Positions 1 to 10,854 of a DNA stretch of 64,000 nt are shown in pieces (position 1 is the stretch's first letter; every line of letters starts with the position of its first letter). The DNA is from Lasioglossum baleicum (Eukaryota > Arthropoda > Insecta > Hymenoptera > Halictidae). Both the position numbers and the translations under genes were made by a program. The DNA lies in assembly GCF_051020765.1 (NCBI RefSeq), contig NW_027469331.1, positions 124,001 to 188,000 of the forward strand. Reading direction: 5' to 3'. The notes under the pieces were generated by a model. It had not been told where the DNA came from, searched no databases, and saw only the letters and a program-made list of their open reading frames with translations.

Positions 1-41
1 ACGATCACGATTTATTCGAGCTTATGTCAGATTCGACGATT

Positions 42-58
42 CTTCGTTTCAGAAGTGT
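42..58 (+). other. Weak CENP-B-box-like sequence (7 of 9 core bases)
   Basis: Against the known core nTTCGnnnnAnnCGGGn, the stretch CTTCGTTTCAGAAGTGT matches TTCG, the central A and two of the four bases of CGGG (AGTG is present instead). It recurs in most monomers, including TTTGAGAAG variants. CENP-B needs the CpG in the second half-site, which is missing, so binding is not implied. It is recorded because the match repeats hundreds of times. Confidence 0.25.
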
Positions 59-65
59 ATTTCTG
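50..65. other. Short inverted repeat CAGAA-6-TTCTG in the monomer
   Basis: A 5-bp perfect stem (CAGAA / TTCTG) flanks a 6-nt spacer. It recurs in most monomers. TTTGAG variants lose the first base of the left arm and TTTCACAAATG variants break it. The stem is short, so a functional hairpin is doubtful. Confidence 0.5.
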
Positions 66-99
66 TGCGGAATCGCTGTTTCGCGTGCTATATCAGTGC

Positions 100-107
100 A
101 TTTGCAT
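100..107. other. Octamer motif ATTTGCAT, present in most monomers
   Basis: ATTTGCAT is the reverse complement of ATGCAAAT, the classical POU/octamer binding site. It sits at monomer positions 77-84 and is conserved in most copies. Exceptions include monomers with ATTTGTATGC, ATCTGCATGC, GTTTGCATGC or ATTTCCATGC. The adjoining GCATGC is an SphI site present in nearly all monomers. Any protein binding is inferred. Confidence 0.6.
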
Positions 108-321
108 GCAAGTATGCGAAATTGGCACGGAAACTCCGATTCGGCAAGCACGACCCCGATTTATTCGAGCTTATGTCAGATTCGACGATTCTTCGTTTCA
201 GAAGTGTATTTCTGTGCGGAATCGCTGTCTCGCGTGCTATATCAGTGCATTTGCATGCAAGTATGCGAAATTGGAATAGAAAATCCGACCCGGCAAGCAC
301 GATCACAATTTATTCGGGCCT

Positions 322-469
322 ATGTCTGTTTCGACATTCTTCGTTTCAGAAGTGTATTTCTGTGCGGAATCGCTGTTTCGCGCGCTAGATCAGTGCATTT
401 GCATGCAAGTATGCGAAATTGGCACGGAAACTCCGATTCGGCAAGCACGACCACGATTCATTCGAGCTT
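322..469 (+). repeat. 148-bp monomer variant with TGTTTCGACATTC start
   Basis: The usual CAGATTCGACGATTC is replaced by CTGTTTCGACATTC, one base shorter, so the monomer is 148 bp. The same variant recurs near 4260, 6343, 11173, 21564, 29160, 35410 and 52235, always preceded by a CGGGCCT or CGAGCCT ending. It is a useful marker of one HOR lineage. Confidence 0.85.
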
Positions 470-617
470 ATGTCAGATTGGACGATTCTTCGTTTCAGAA
501 GTGTATTTCTGTGCGGAATCGCTGTTTCGCGTGCTATATCATTGCATTTGCATGCAAGTATGCGAAATTGGAATAGAAAATCCGACCCGGCAGCACGATA
601 ACAATTTATTCGAGCCT
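470..617 (+). repeat. 148-bp monomer variant with CGGCAGCACGATAAC
   Basis: CGGCAAGCACGATCAC is replaced by CGGCAGCACGATAAC: one A lost and one C-to-A change. The variant recurs near 5122, 7208, 12038, 16860, 31810, 37915, 39105, 46695, 49080 and 53247. It is shared between HOR copies, so it is an inherited variant rather than a local sequencing error. Confidence 0.85.
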
Positions 618-842
618 ATGTCAGATTCGACGATTCATCGTTTCAGAAGTGTATTTCTGTGCGGAATCGCTGTTTCGCGTGCTATATCAGTGCGTTTGCA
701 TGCAAGTATGAGAAATTGGAATCGAAACTCCGACCCGGCAATCACGATCACGATTTATTCGAGCTTATGTCAGATTCGACGATTCTTCGTTTCAGAAGTG
801 TATTTCTGTGCGGAATCGCTGTATCGCGCGCTAGATCAGTGC

Positions 843-856
843 ATTTGCATGCAAAT
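843..856. other. Perfect 14-bp palindrome ATTTGCATGCAAAT (first clear instance)
   Basis: In monomers where the octamer block is followed by CAAATAT instead of CAAGTAT, two octamers in opposite orientation overlap on GCATGC and form a perfect palindrome. Examples also lie near 8205, 8785 and 10363. It appears in repeated monomers of the 745-bp pentamer at 53.4-56.4 kb and in many monomers from 57.8 to 63.5 kb. Its structure resembles composite palindromic octamer sites bound by POU dimers, but a function is not shown. Confidence 0.6.
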
Positions 857-1511
857 ATGCGAAATTGGCACGAAAACTCCGATTCGGCAAGCACGATCAC
901 GATTTATTCGAGCTTATGTCAGATTCGACGATTCTTCGTTTGAGAAGTGTATTTCTGTGCGGAATCGCTGTTTCGCGCGCTAGATCAGTGCATTTGCATG
1001 CAAGTATGAGAAATTGGAATAGAAACTCCGACCCGGCAATCACTATCACGATTTATTCGAGCTTATGTCAGATTCGACGATTCTTCGTTTCAGAAGTGTA
1101 TTTCTGTGCGGAATCGCTGTTTCGCGTGCTAGATCAGTATATTTGTATGCAGATATGCGAAATTGGCACGGAAAGTCCGATTTGGCAAGCACGATCACGA
1201 TTTATTCGAGCTTATGTCAGATTCGACGATTCTTCGGTTCAGAAGTGTATTTCTGTGCGGAATCGCTGTTTCGCGTGCTATATCAGTGTATTTGCATGCA
1301 AGTATGCGAAATTGGCACGGAAACTCCGATTCGGCAAGCACGACCACGATTTATTCGAGCTTATGTCAGATTAGACGATTCTTCGTTTCAGAAGTGTATT
1401 TCTGTGCGGAATCGCTGTTTCGCGTGCTATATCAGTGCATTTGCATGCAAGTATGCGAAATTGGAATAGAAACTCCGACCCGGCAAGTACGATCACAATT
1501 TATTCGAGCCT

Positions 1512-1726
1512 ATGTCAGATTCGACGATTCTTCGTTTCAGAAGTGTATTTCTGTGCGGAATCGCTGTTTCGCGTGCTAGATCAGTATATTTGTATGCAGA
1601 TATGCGAAGTGTATTTCTGTGCGGAATCGCTGTTTCGCGCGCTAGATCAGTGCATTTGCATGCAAATATTCGAAATTGGCACGAAAACTCCGATTCGGCA
1701 AGCACGATCACGATTTATTAGAGCTT
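1512..1726 (+). repeat. Fused 215-bp monomer pair (83-bp deletion), first copy
   Basis: Two monomers are joined by loss of 83 bp. The join is at 1606-1608, where GAA from ATGCGAAATT meets GAA from CAGAAGTG, giving ATGCGAAGTG. Three bases of microhomology are shared at the join. The next monomer carries TTATTAGAGC instead of TTATTCGAGC. The same join recurs at three other places, so it arose once and was copied with its HOR. Confidence 0.9.
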
Positions 1727-3514
1727 ATGTCAGATTCGACGATTCTTCGTTTGAGAAGTGTATTTCTGTGCGGAATCGCTGTTTCGCGCGCTAGATCAGT
1801 ATATTTGTATGCAGATATGCGAAATTGGCACGGAAAGTCCGATTTGGCAAGCACGATCACGATTTATTCGAGCTTATGTCAGATTCGACGATTCTTCGTT
1901 TGAGAAGTGTATTTCTGTGCGGAATCGCTGTTTCGCGCGCTAGATCAGTGCATTTGCATGCAAGTATGAAAAATTGGAATAGAAACTCCGACCCGGCAAT
2001 CACGATCACGATTTAATCGAGCTTATGTCAGATTCGACGATTCTTCGTTTGAGAAGTGTATTTCTGTGCGGAATCGCTGTTTAGCGTGCTAGATCAGTAT
2101 ATTTGTATGCAGATATGCGAAATTGGCACGGAAAGTCCGATTTGGCAAGCACGATCACGATTTATTCGAGCTTATGTCAGATTCGACGATTCTTCGTTTC
2201 AGAAGTGTATTTCTGTGCGGAATCGCTGTTTCGCGTGCTATATCAGTGCATTTGCATGCAAGTATGCGAAATTGGCACGGAAACTCCGATTCGGCAAGCA
2301 CGACCACGATTCATTCGAGCTTATGTCAGATTCGACGATTCTTCGTTTGAGAAGTGTATTTCTGTGCGGAATCGCTGTTTCGCGCGCTAGATCAGTGCAT
2401 TTGCATGCAAGTATGAGAAATTGGAATAGAAACTCCGACCCGGCAATCACTATCACGATTTATTCGAGCTTATGTCAGATTCGACGATTCTTCGTTTGAG
2501 AAGTGTATTTCTGTGCGGAATCGCTGTTTCGCGCGCTAGATCAGTGCATTTGCATGCAAGTATGAGAAATTGGAATAGAAACTCCGACCCGGCAATCACT
2601 ATCACGATTTATTCGAGCTTATGTCAGATTCGACGATTCTTCGTTTCAGAAGTGTATTTCTGTGCGGAATCGCTGTTTCGCGGGCTATATCAGTGCATTT
2701 GCATGCAAGTATGCGAAATTGGCTCGGAAACTCCGATTCGGCAAGCACGACCACGATTTATTCGAGATTATGTCAGATTCGACGATTCTTCGTTTCAGAA
2801 GTGTATTTCTGTGCGGAATCGCTGTCTCGCGTGCTATATCAGTGCATTTGCATGCAAGTATGCGAAATTGGAATAGAAACTCCGACCCGGCAAGTACGAT
2901 CACAATTTATTCGAGCCTATGTCAGATTCGACGATTCTTCGTTTCAGAAGTGTATTTCTGTGCGGAATCGCTGTTTCGCGTGCTAGATCAGTATATTTGT
3001 ATGCAGATATGCGAAATTGGCACGGAAAGTCCGATTTGGCAAGCACGATCACGATTTATTCGAGCTTATGTCAGATTCGACGATTCTTCGGTTCAGAAGT
3101 GTATTTCTGTGCGGAATCGCTGTTTCGCGTGCTATATCAGTGCATTTGCATGCAAGTATGCGAAATTGGCACGGAAACTCCGATTCGGCAAGCACGACCA
3201 CGATTTATTCGAGCTTATGTCAGATTAGACGATTCTTCGTTTCAGAAGTGTATTTCTGTGCGGAATCGCTGTCTCGCGTGCTATATCAGTGCATTTGCAT
3301 GCAAGTATGCGAAATTGGAATAGAAACTCCGACCCGGCAAGTACGATCACAATTTATTCGAGCCTATGTCAGATTCGACGATTCTTCGTTTGAGAAGTGT
3401 ATTTCTGTGCGGAATCGCTGTTTCGCGCTCTAGATCAGCGCATCTGCATGCAAATATGCGAAATTGGCACGAAAACTCCGATTTGGCAAGCACGATCATG
3501 ATTTATTCGAGCTT

Positions 3515-3663
3515 ATGTCAGATTCAACGATTATTCGTTTCACAAATGAATTTCTGTACGGAATCGCTGTTTAGCGTGCTAGATCAGTGCATTTGTATGC
3601 AAATATGCGAAATTGGTACGGCAACTCCGATTTGGCAAGCACGATCACGATTTATTCGAGCTT
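3515..3663 (+). repeat. Diverged monomer type (CAACGATTATTCG / CACAAATGAATTTC), first copy
   Basis: This 149-bp variant differs most from the basal monomer. It carries TTCAACGATTATTCG, TTTCACAAATGAATTTC, CTGTACGG, TTTAGCG, ATTTGTATGC and GGTACGGCAAC. About two dozen copies are scattered across 3.5-56.6 kb, usually following a monomer that ends CACGATCATGATTTATTC. Less derived versions with ACGATTATTCG and CACAAATGAA but normal flanks occur only from 59.2 to 63.5 kb. Confidence 0.85.
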
Positions 3664-5728
3664 ATGTCAGATTCGACGATTCTTCGTTTCAGAAGTGTAT
3701 TTCTGTGCGGAATCGCTGTTTAGCGTGCTAGATCAGTGCATTTGTATGCAAATATGCGAAATTGGCACGAAAACTCCGATTCGGCAAGCACGATCACGAT
3801 TTATTCGAGCTTATGTCAGATTCGACGATTCTTCGTTTGAGAAGTGTATTTCTGTGCGGAATCGCTGTTTCGCGCGCTAGATCAGTGCATTTGCATGCAA
3901 GTATGAGAAATTGGAATAGAAACTCCGACCCGGCAATCACGATCACGATTTATTCGAGCTTATGTCAGATTCGACGATTCTTCGTTTCAGAAGTGTATTT
4001 CTGTGCGGAATCGCTGTTTCGCGTGCTATATCAGTGCATTTGCATGCAAGTATGCGAAATTGGCACGGAAACTCCGATTCGGCAAGCACGACCCCGATTT
4101 ATTCGAGCTTATGTCAGATTCGACGATTCTTCGTTTCAGAAGTGTATTTCTGTGCGGAATCGCTGTCTCGCGTGCTATATCAGTGCATTTGCATGCAAGT
4201 ATGCGAAATTGGAATAGAAAATCCGACCCGGCAAGCACGATCACAATTTATTCGGGCCTATGTCTGTTTCGACATTCTTCGTTTCAGAAGTGTATTTCTG
4301 TGCGGAATCGCTGTTTCGCGCGCTAGATCAGTGCATTTGCATGCAAGTATGAGAAATTGGAATCGAAACTCCGACCCGGCAATCACGATCACGATTTATT
4401 CGAGCTTATGTCAGATTCGACGATTCTTCGTTTCAGAAGTGTATTTCTGTGCGGAATCGCTGTTTCGCGTGCTATATCAGTGCATTTGCATGCAAGTATG
4501 CGAAATTGGCACGGAAACTCCGATTCGGCAAGCACGACCACGATTCATTCGAGCTTATGTCAGATTGGACGATTCTTCGTTTCAGAAGTGTATTTCTGGT
4601 CGGAATCGCTGTTTCGCGTGCTATATCATTGCATTTGCATGCAAGTATGCGAAATTGGAATAGAAAATCCGACCCGGCAAGCACGATCACAATTTATTCG
4701 AGCCTATGTCAGATTCGACGATTCATCGTTTCAGAAGTGTATTTCTGTGCGGAATCGCTGTTTCGCGTGCTATATCAGTGCGTTTGCATGCAAGTATGAG
4801 AAATTGGAATCGAAACTCCGACCCGGCAATCACGATCACGATTTATTCGAGCTTATGTCAGATTCGACGATTCATCGTTTCAGAAGTGTATTTCTGTGCG
4901 GAATCGCTGTTTCGCGTGCTATATCAGTGCATTTGCATGCAAGTATGCGAAATTGGCACGGAAACTCCGATTCGGCAAGCACGACCACGATTCATTCGAG
5001 CTTATGTCAGATTCGACGATTCTTCGTTTCAGAAGTGTATTTCTGTGCGGAATCGCTGTTTCGCGTGCTATATCATTGCATTTGCATGCAAGTATGCGAA
5101 ATTGGAATAGAAAATCCGACCCGGCAGCACGATAACAATTTATTCGAGCCTATGTCAGATTCGACGATTCATCGTTTCAGAAGTGTATTTCTGTGCGGAA
5201 TCGCTGTTTCGCGTGCTATATCAGTGCGTTTGCATGCAAGTATGAGAAATTGGAATCGAAACTCCGACCCGGCAATCACGATCACGATTTAATCGAGCTT
5301 ATGTCAGATTCGACGATTCTTCGTTTGAGAAGTGTATTTCTGTGCGGAATCGCTGTTTCGCGCTCTAGATCAGCGCATTTGCATGCAAGTATGCGAAATT
5401 GGCACGAAAACTCCGATTTGGCAAGCACGATCATGATTTATTCGAGCTTATGTCAGATTCAACGATTATTCGTTTCACAAATGAATTTCTGTACGGAATC
5501 GCTGTTTAGCGTGCTAGATCAGTGCATTTGTATGCAAATATGCGAAATTGGTACGGCAACTCCGATTTGGCAAGCACGATCACGATTTATTCGAGCTTAT
5601 GTCAGATTCGACGATTCTTCGTTTCAGAAGTGTATTTCTGTGCGGAATCGCTGTCTCGCGTGCTATATCAGTGCATTTGCATGCAAGTATGCGAAATTGG
5701 AATAGAAACTCCGACCCGGCAATCACGA
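3645..5728 (+). repeat. 14-mer higher-order repeat, 2084 bp, copy 1
   Basis: The sequence from about 3645 recurs 2084 bp downstream with only scattered differences. It includes two kinds of 148-bp monomer and one diverged CACAAATGAA monomer. 2084 equals 14 x 149 minus 2, which the two 148-bp monomers account for. Both starts read GCTGTTTAGCGTGCTAGATC in the first monomer (near 3716 and 5800), which confirms the register. Confidence 0.88.
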
Positions 5729-7665
5729 TCACGATTTATTCGAGCTTATGTCAGATTCGACGATTCTTCGTTTCAGAAGTGTATTTCTGTGCGGAATCGC
5801 TGTTTAGCGTGCTAGATCAGTGCATTTGTATGCAAATATGCGAAATTGGCACGAAAACTCCGATTCGGCAAGCACGATCACGATTTATTCGAGCTTATGT
5901 CAGATTCGACGATTCTTCGTTTGAGAAGTGTATTTCTGTGCGGAATCGCTGTTTCGCGCGCTAGATCAGTGCATTTGCATGCAAGTATGAGAAATTGGAA
6001 TAGAAACTCCGACCCGGCAATCACGATCACGATTTATTCGAGCTTATGTCAGATTCGACGATTCTTCGTTTCAGAAGTGTATTTCTGTGCGGAATCGCTG
6101 TTTCGCGTGCTATATCAGTGCATTTGCATGCAAGTATGCGAAATTGGCACGGAAACTCCGATTCGGCAAGCACGACCCCGATTTATTCGAGCTTATGTCA
6201 GATTCGACGATTCTTCGTTTCAGAAGTGTATTTCTGTGCGGAATCGCTGTCTCGCGTGCTATATCAGTGCATTTGCATGCAAGTATGCGAAATTGGAATA
6301 GAAAATCCGACCCGGCAAGCACGGTCACAATTTATTCGGGCCTATGTCTGTTTCGACATTCTTCGTTTCAGAAGTGTATTTCTGTGCGGAATCGCTGTTT
6401 CGCGCGCTAGATCAGTGCATTTGCATGCAAGTATGAGAAATTGGAATCGAAACTCCGACCCGGCAATCACGATCACGATTTATTCGAGCTTATGTCAGAT
6501 TCGACGATTCTTCGTTTCAGAAGTGTATTTCTGTGCGGAATCGCTGTTTTGCGTGCTATATCAGTGCATTTGCATGCAAGTATGCGAAATTGGCACGGAA
6601 ACTCCGATTCGGCAAGCACGACCACGATTCATTCGAGCTTATGTCAGATTGGACGATTCTTCGTTTTAGAAGTGTATTTCTGGTCGGAATCGCTGTTTCG
6701 CGTGCTATATCATTGCATTTGCATGCAAGTATGCGAAATTGGAATAGAAAATCCGACCCGGCAAGCACGATCACAATTTATTCGAGCCTATGTCAGATTC
6801 GACGATTCATCGTTTCAGAAGTGTATTTCTGTGCGGAATCGCTGTTTCGCGTGCTATATCAGTGCGTTTGCATGCAAGTATGAGAAATTGGAATCGAAAC
6901 TCCGACCCGGCAATCACGATCACGATTTATTCGAGCTTATGTCAGATTCGACGATTCTTCGTTTCAGAAGTGTATTTCTGTGCGGAATCGCTGTTTCGCG
7001 TGCTATATCAGTGCATTTGCATGCAAGTATGCGAAATTGGCACGGAAACTCCGATTCGGCAAGCACGACCACGATTCATTCGAGCTTATGTCAGATTCGA
7101 CGATTCTTCGTTTCAGAAGTGTATTTCTGTGCGGAATCGCTGTTTCGCGTGCTATATCATTGCATTTGCATGCAAGTATGCGAAATTGGAATAGAAAATC
7201 CGACCCGGCAGCACGATAACAATTTATTCGAGCCTATGTCAGATTCGACGATTCATCGTTTCAGAAGTGTATTTCTGTGCGGAATCGCTGTTTCGCGTGC
7301 TATATCAGTGCGTTTGCATGCAAGTATGAGAAATTGGAATCGAAACTCCGACCCGGCAATCACGATCACGATTTAATCGAGCTTATGTCAGATTCGACGA
7401 TTCTTCGTTTGAGAAGTGTATTTCTGTGCGGAATCGCTGTTTCGCGCTCTAGATCAGCGCATCTGCATGCAAATATGCGAAATTGGCACGAAAACTCCGA
7501 TTTGGCAAGCACGATCATGATTTATTCGAGCTTATGTCAGATTCAACGATTATTCGTTTCACAAATGAATTTCTGTACGGAATCGCTGTTTAGCGTGCTA
7601 GATCAGTGCATTTGTATGCAAATATGCGAAATTGGTACGGCAACTCCGATTTGGCAAGCGCGATC
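5729..7665 (+). repeat. 14-mer higher-order repeat, copy 2 (lacks the last monomer)
   Basis: The match to copy 1 at offset 2084 holds until about 7665. There the sequence switches from CAAGCACGATCACGATTT to CAAGCGCGATCACAATTT and a TGTTTCGACATTC monomer. Differences from copy 1 within the match are few, for example CACGGTCACAATT at 6322 and TTTTAGAAGTG near 6665. Most of this copy is also the left part of the 4.8-kb HOR. Confidence 0.85.
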
Positions 7666-10600
7666 ACAATTTATTCGGGCCTATGTCTGTTTCGACATTC
7701 TTCGTTTCAGAAGTGTATTTCTGTGCGGAATCGCTGTTTCGCGCGCTAGATCAGTGCATTTGCATGCAAGTATGCGAAATTGGAATAGAAAATCCGACCC
7801 GGCAGCACGATAACAATTTATTCGAGCCTATGTCAGATTCGACGATTCATCGTTTCAGAAGTGTATTTCTGTGCGGAATCGCTGTTTCGCGTGCTATATC
7901 AGTGCGTTTGCATGCAAGTATGAGAAATTGGAATCGAAACTCCGACCCGGCAATCACGATCACGATTTATTCGAGCTTATGTCAGATTCGACGATTCTTC
8001 GTTTCAGAAGTGTATTTCTGTGCGGAATCGCTGTATCGCGCGCTAGATCAGTGCATTTGCATGCAAGTATGCGAAATTGGAATAGAAACTCCGATTCGGC
8101 AAGCACGACCACGATTTATTCGAGCTTATGTCAGATTCGACGATTCTTCGTTTCAGAAGTGTATTTCTGTGCGGAATCGCTGTTTCGCGCGCTAGATCAG
8201 TGCATTTGCATGCAAATATGCGAAATTGGCACGAAAACTCCGATTCGGCAAGCACGATCACGATTTATTCGAGCTTATGTCAGATTCGACGATTCTTCGT
8301 TTGAGAAGTGTATTTCTGTGCGGAATCGCTGTTTCGCGCGCTAGATCAGTGCATTTGTATGCAAATATGCGAAATTGGCACGAAAACTCCGATTCGGCAA
8401 GCACGATCACGATTTATTCGAGCTTATGTCAGATTCGACGATTCTTCGTTTGAGAAGTGTATTTCTGTGCGGAATCGCTGTTTCGCGCGCTAGATCAGTG
8501 CATTTGCATGCAAGTATGAGAAATTGGAATAGAAACTCCGACCCGGCAATCACGATCACGATTTATTCGAGCTTATGTCAGATTCGACGATTCTTCGTTT
8601 CAGAAGTGTATTTCTGTGCGGAATCGCTGTTTCGCGTGCTATATCAGTGCATTTGCATGCAAGTATGCGAAATTGGAATAGAAACTCCGATTCGGCAAGC
8701 ACGACCACGATTTATTCGAGCTTATGTCAGATTCGACGATTCTTCGTTTCAGAAGTGTATTTCTGTGCGGAATCGCTGTTTCGCGCGCTAGATCAGTGCA
8801 TTTGCATGCAAATATGCGAAATTGGCACGAAAACTCCGATTCGGCAAGCACGATCACGATTTATTCGAGCTTATGTCAGATTCGACGATTCTTCGTTTGA
8901 GAAGTGTATTTCTGTGCGGAATCGCTGTTTCGCGCGCTAGATCAGTGCATTTGCATGCAAGTATGAGAAATTGGAATAGAAACTCCGACCCGGCAATCAC
9001 TATCACGATTTATTCGAGCTTATGTCAGATTCGACGATTCTTCGTTTCAGAAGTGTATTTCTGTGCGGAATCGCTGTTTCGCGCGCTAGATCAGCGCATC
9101 TGCATGCAAATATGCGAAATTGGCACGGAAACTCCGACCCGGCAAGCACGATCACCATTTATTCGAGCTTATGTCAGATTCGACGATTCTTCGTTTGAGA
9201 AGTGTAATTCTGTGCGGAATCGCTGTTTCGCGCGCTAGATCAGTGCATTTGCATGCAAGTATGAGAAATTGGAATAGAAACTCCGACCCGGCAATCACTA
9301 TCACGATTTATTCGAGCTTATGTCAGATTCGACGATTCTTCGTTTCAGAAGTGTATTTCTGTGCGGAATCGCTGTTTCGCGGGCTATATCAGTGCATTTG
9401 CATGCAAGTATGCGAAATTGGCTCGGAAACTCCGATTCGGCAAGCACGACCACGATTTATTCGAGCTTATGTCAGATTCGACGATTCTTCGTTTCAGAAG
9501 TGTATTTCTGTGCGGAATCGCTGTCTCGCGTGCTATATCAGTGCATTTGCATGCAAGTATGCGAAATTGGAATAGAAACTCCGACCCGGCAAGTACGATC
9601 ACAATTTATTCGAGCCTATGTCAGATTCGACGATTCTTCGTTTCAGAAGTGTATTTCTGTGCGGAATCGCTGTTTCGCGTGCTAGATCAGTATATTTGTA
9701 TGCAGATATGCGAAATTGGCACGGAAAGTCCGATTTGGCAAGCACGATCACGATTTATTCGAGCTTATGTCAGATTCGACGATTCTTCGGTTCAGAAGTG
9801 TATTTCTGTGCGGAATCGCTGTTTCGCGTGCTATATCAGTGCATTTGCATGCAAGTATGCGAAATTGGCACGGAAACTCCGATTCGGCAAGCACGACCAC
9901 GATTTATTCGAGCTTATGTCAGATTAGACGATTCTTCGTTTCAGAAGTGTATTTCTGTGCGGAATCGCTGTCTCGCGTGCTATATCAGTGCATTTGCATG
10001 CAAGTATGCGAAATTGGAATAGAAACTCCGACCCGGCAAGCACGATCACAATTTATTCGAGCCTATGTCAGATTCGACGATTCATCGTTTCAGAAGTGTA
10101 TTTCTGTGCGGAATCGCTGTTTCGCGTGCTATATCAGTGCGTTTGCATGCAAGTATGAGAAATTGGAATCGAAACTCCGACCCGGCAATCACGATCACGA
10201 TTTATTCGAGCTTATGTCAGATTCGACGATTCTTCGTTTCAGTAGTGTATTTCTGTGCGGAATCGCTGTTTCGCGTGCTAGATCAGTATATTTGTATGCA
10301 GATATGCGAAGTGTATTTCTGTGCGGAATCGCTGTTTCGCGCGCTAGATCAGTGCATTTGCATGCAAATATTCGAAATTGGCACGAAAACTCCGATTCGG
10401 CAAGCACGATCACGATTTATTAGAGCTTATGTCAGATTCGACGATTCTTCGTTTGAGAAGTGTATTTCTGTGCGGAATCGCTGTTTCGCGCGCTAGATCA
10501 GTATATTTGTATGCAGATATGCGAAATTGACACGGAAAGTCCGATTTGGCAAGCACGATCACGATTTATTCGTGCTTATGTCAGATTCGACGATTCTTCG

Positions 10601-10854
10601 TTTGAGAAGTGTATTTCTGTGCGGAATCGCTGTTTCGCGCTCTAGATCAGTGCATTTGCATGCAAGTATGAAAAATTGGAATAGAAACTCCGACCCGGCA
10701 ATCACGATCACGATTTAATCGAGCTTATGTCAGATTCGACGATTCTTCGTTTGAGAAGTGTATTTCTGTGCGGAATCGCTGTTTAGCGTGCTAGATCAGT
10801 ATATTTGTATGCAGATATGCGAAATTGGCACGGAAAGTCCGATTTGGCATGCAC
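6025..10854 (+). repeat. 4.83-kb higher-order repeat, copy 1
   Basis: The stretch recurs almost unchanged 4830 bp downstream, with matching starts at 6046 and 10876. The unit is 32 monomers plus a 66-bp fragment left by the 83-bp deletion at 10308-10310. It contains the right part of the 2084-bp 14-mer, several 148-bp monomers, and a run of GCGCTAGATC monomers. Copy 1 lacks the homopolymer indels seen in copies 2 and 3, so it is the cleanest version of the unit. Confidence 0.88.
10214..10428 (+). repeat. Fused 215-bp monomer pair, second copy
   Basis: The same GAA join as at 1606 appears at 10308-10310, again followed by a TTATTAGAGC monomer. It lies near the end of copy 1 of the 4.8-kb unit. 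The left monomer carries TTTCAGTAGTG, a base change shared with the 15.0-kb copy but not with those at 1.5 and 18.2 kb. Confidence 0.9.

Larger units (their letters stand above)
24..172 (+). repeat. Reference monomer (149 bp, basal type)
   Basis: This is the first complete monomer, counted from the conserved ATGTCAG. In order it holds a CGATTC-rich start, a CAGAA/TTCTG inverted repeat, the conserved TGTGCGGAATCGCTGTTTCG block, the variable GTGCTATATC site, the octamer block TGCATTTGCATGCA, the variable GGCACGGAAACTCC segment, and a second CGATT/ACGAT-rich tract leading into the next copy. Main variants elsewhere are GCGCTAGATC or GTGCTAGATCAGTATATT at the third site, GGAATAGAAAC or GGAATCGAAAC in the variable segment, TTTGAGAAG for TTTCAGAAG, and TTTAGCG for TTTCGCG. 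The length is close to the DNA wrapped around one nucleosome, which is common in centromeric satellites. Confidence 0.95.
1..3644 (+). repeat. Left block: mixed monomers, partial matches to downstream HORs
   Basis: This stretch has no complete tandem HOR of its own, but it is assembled from pieces that recur downstream. Positions 1 to about 390 match 3939-4330. About 1400-2300 match 18115-19015, including a fused monomer. About 2600-3300 match 9300-10000. The pieces keep register but come from different HORs, which is the pattern expected from repeated unequal exchange. The window starts inside a monomer, so the array extends to the left. Confidence 0.8.

Noticed and set aside
64..107. Promoter or replication-origin elements in the conserved TGTGCGGAATCGCTG to TGCATTTGCATGCA stretch
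   Set aside because: Conservation across the monomer is high everywhere, and no recognised core-promoter or origin motif beyond the octamer is visible.
170..190. RNA polymerase III B-box-like AGATTCGACGAT, suggesting a tRNA-derived SINE origin
   Set aside because: Only the TTCGA core matches GGTTCGANTCC. No A box at proper spacing, no tRNA fold and no poly(A) or T-run terminator is seen.
88..306. Recurrent 72-codon open frames on the minus strand
   Set aside because: They recur at monomer-spaced positions wherever the variants that carry minus-strand stops are absent. They are by-products of the repeat.
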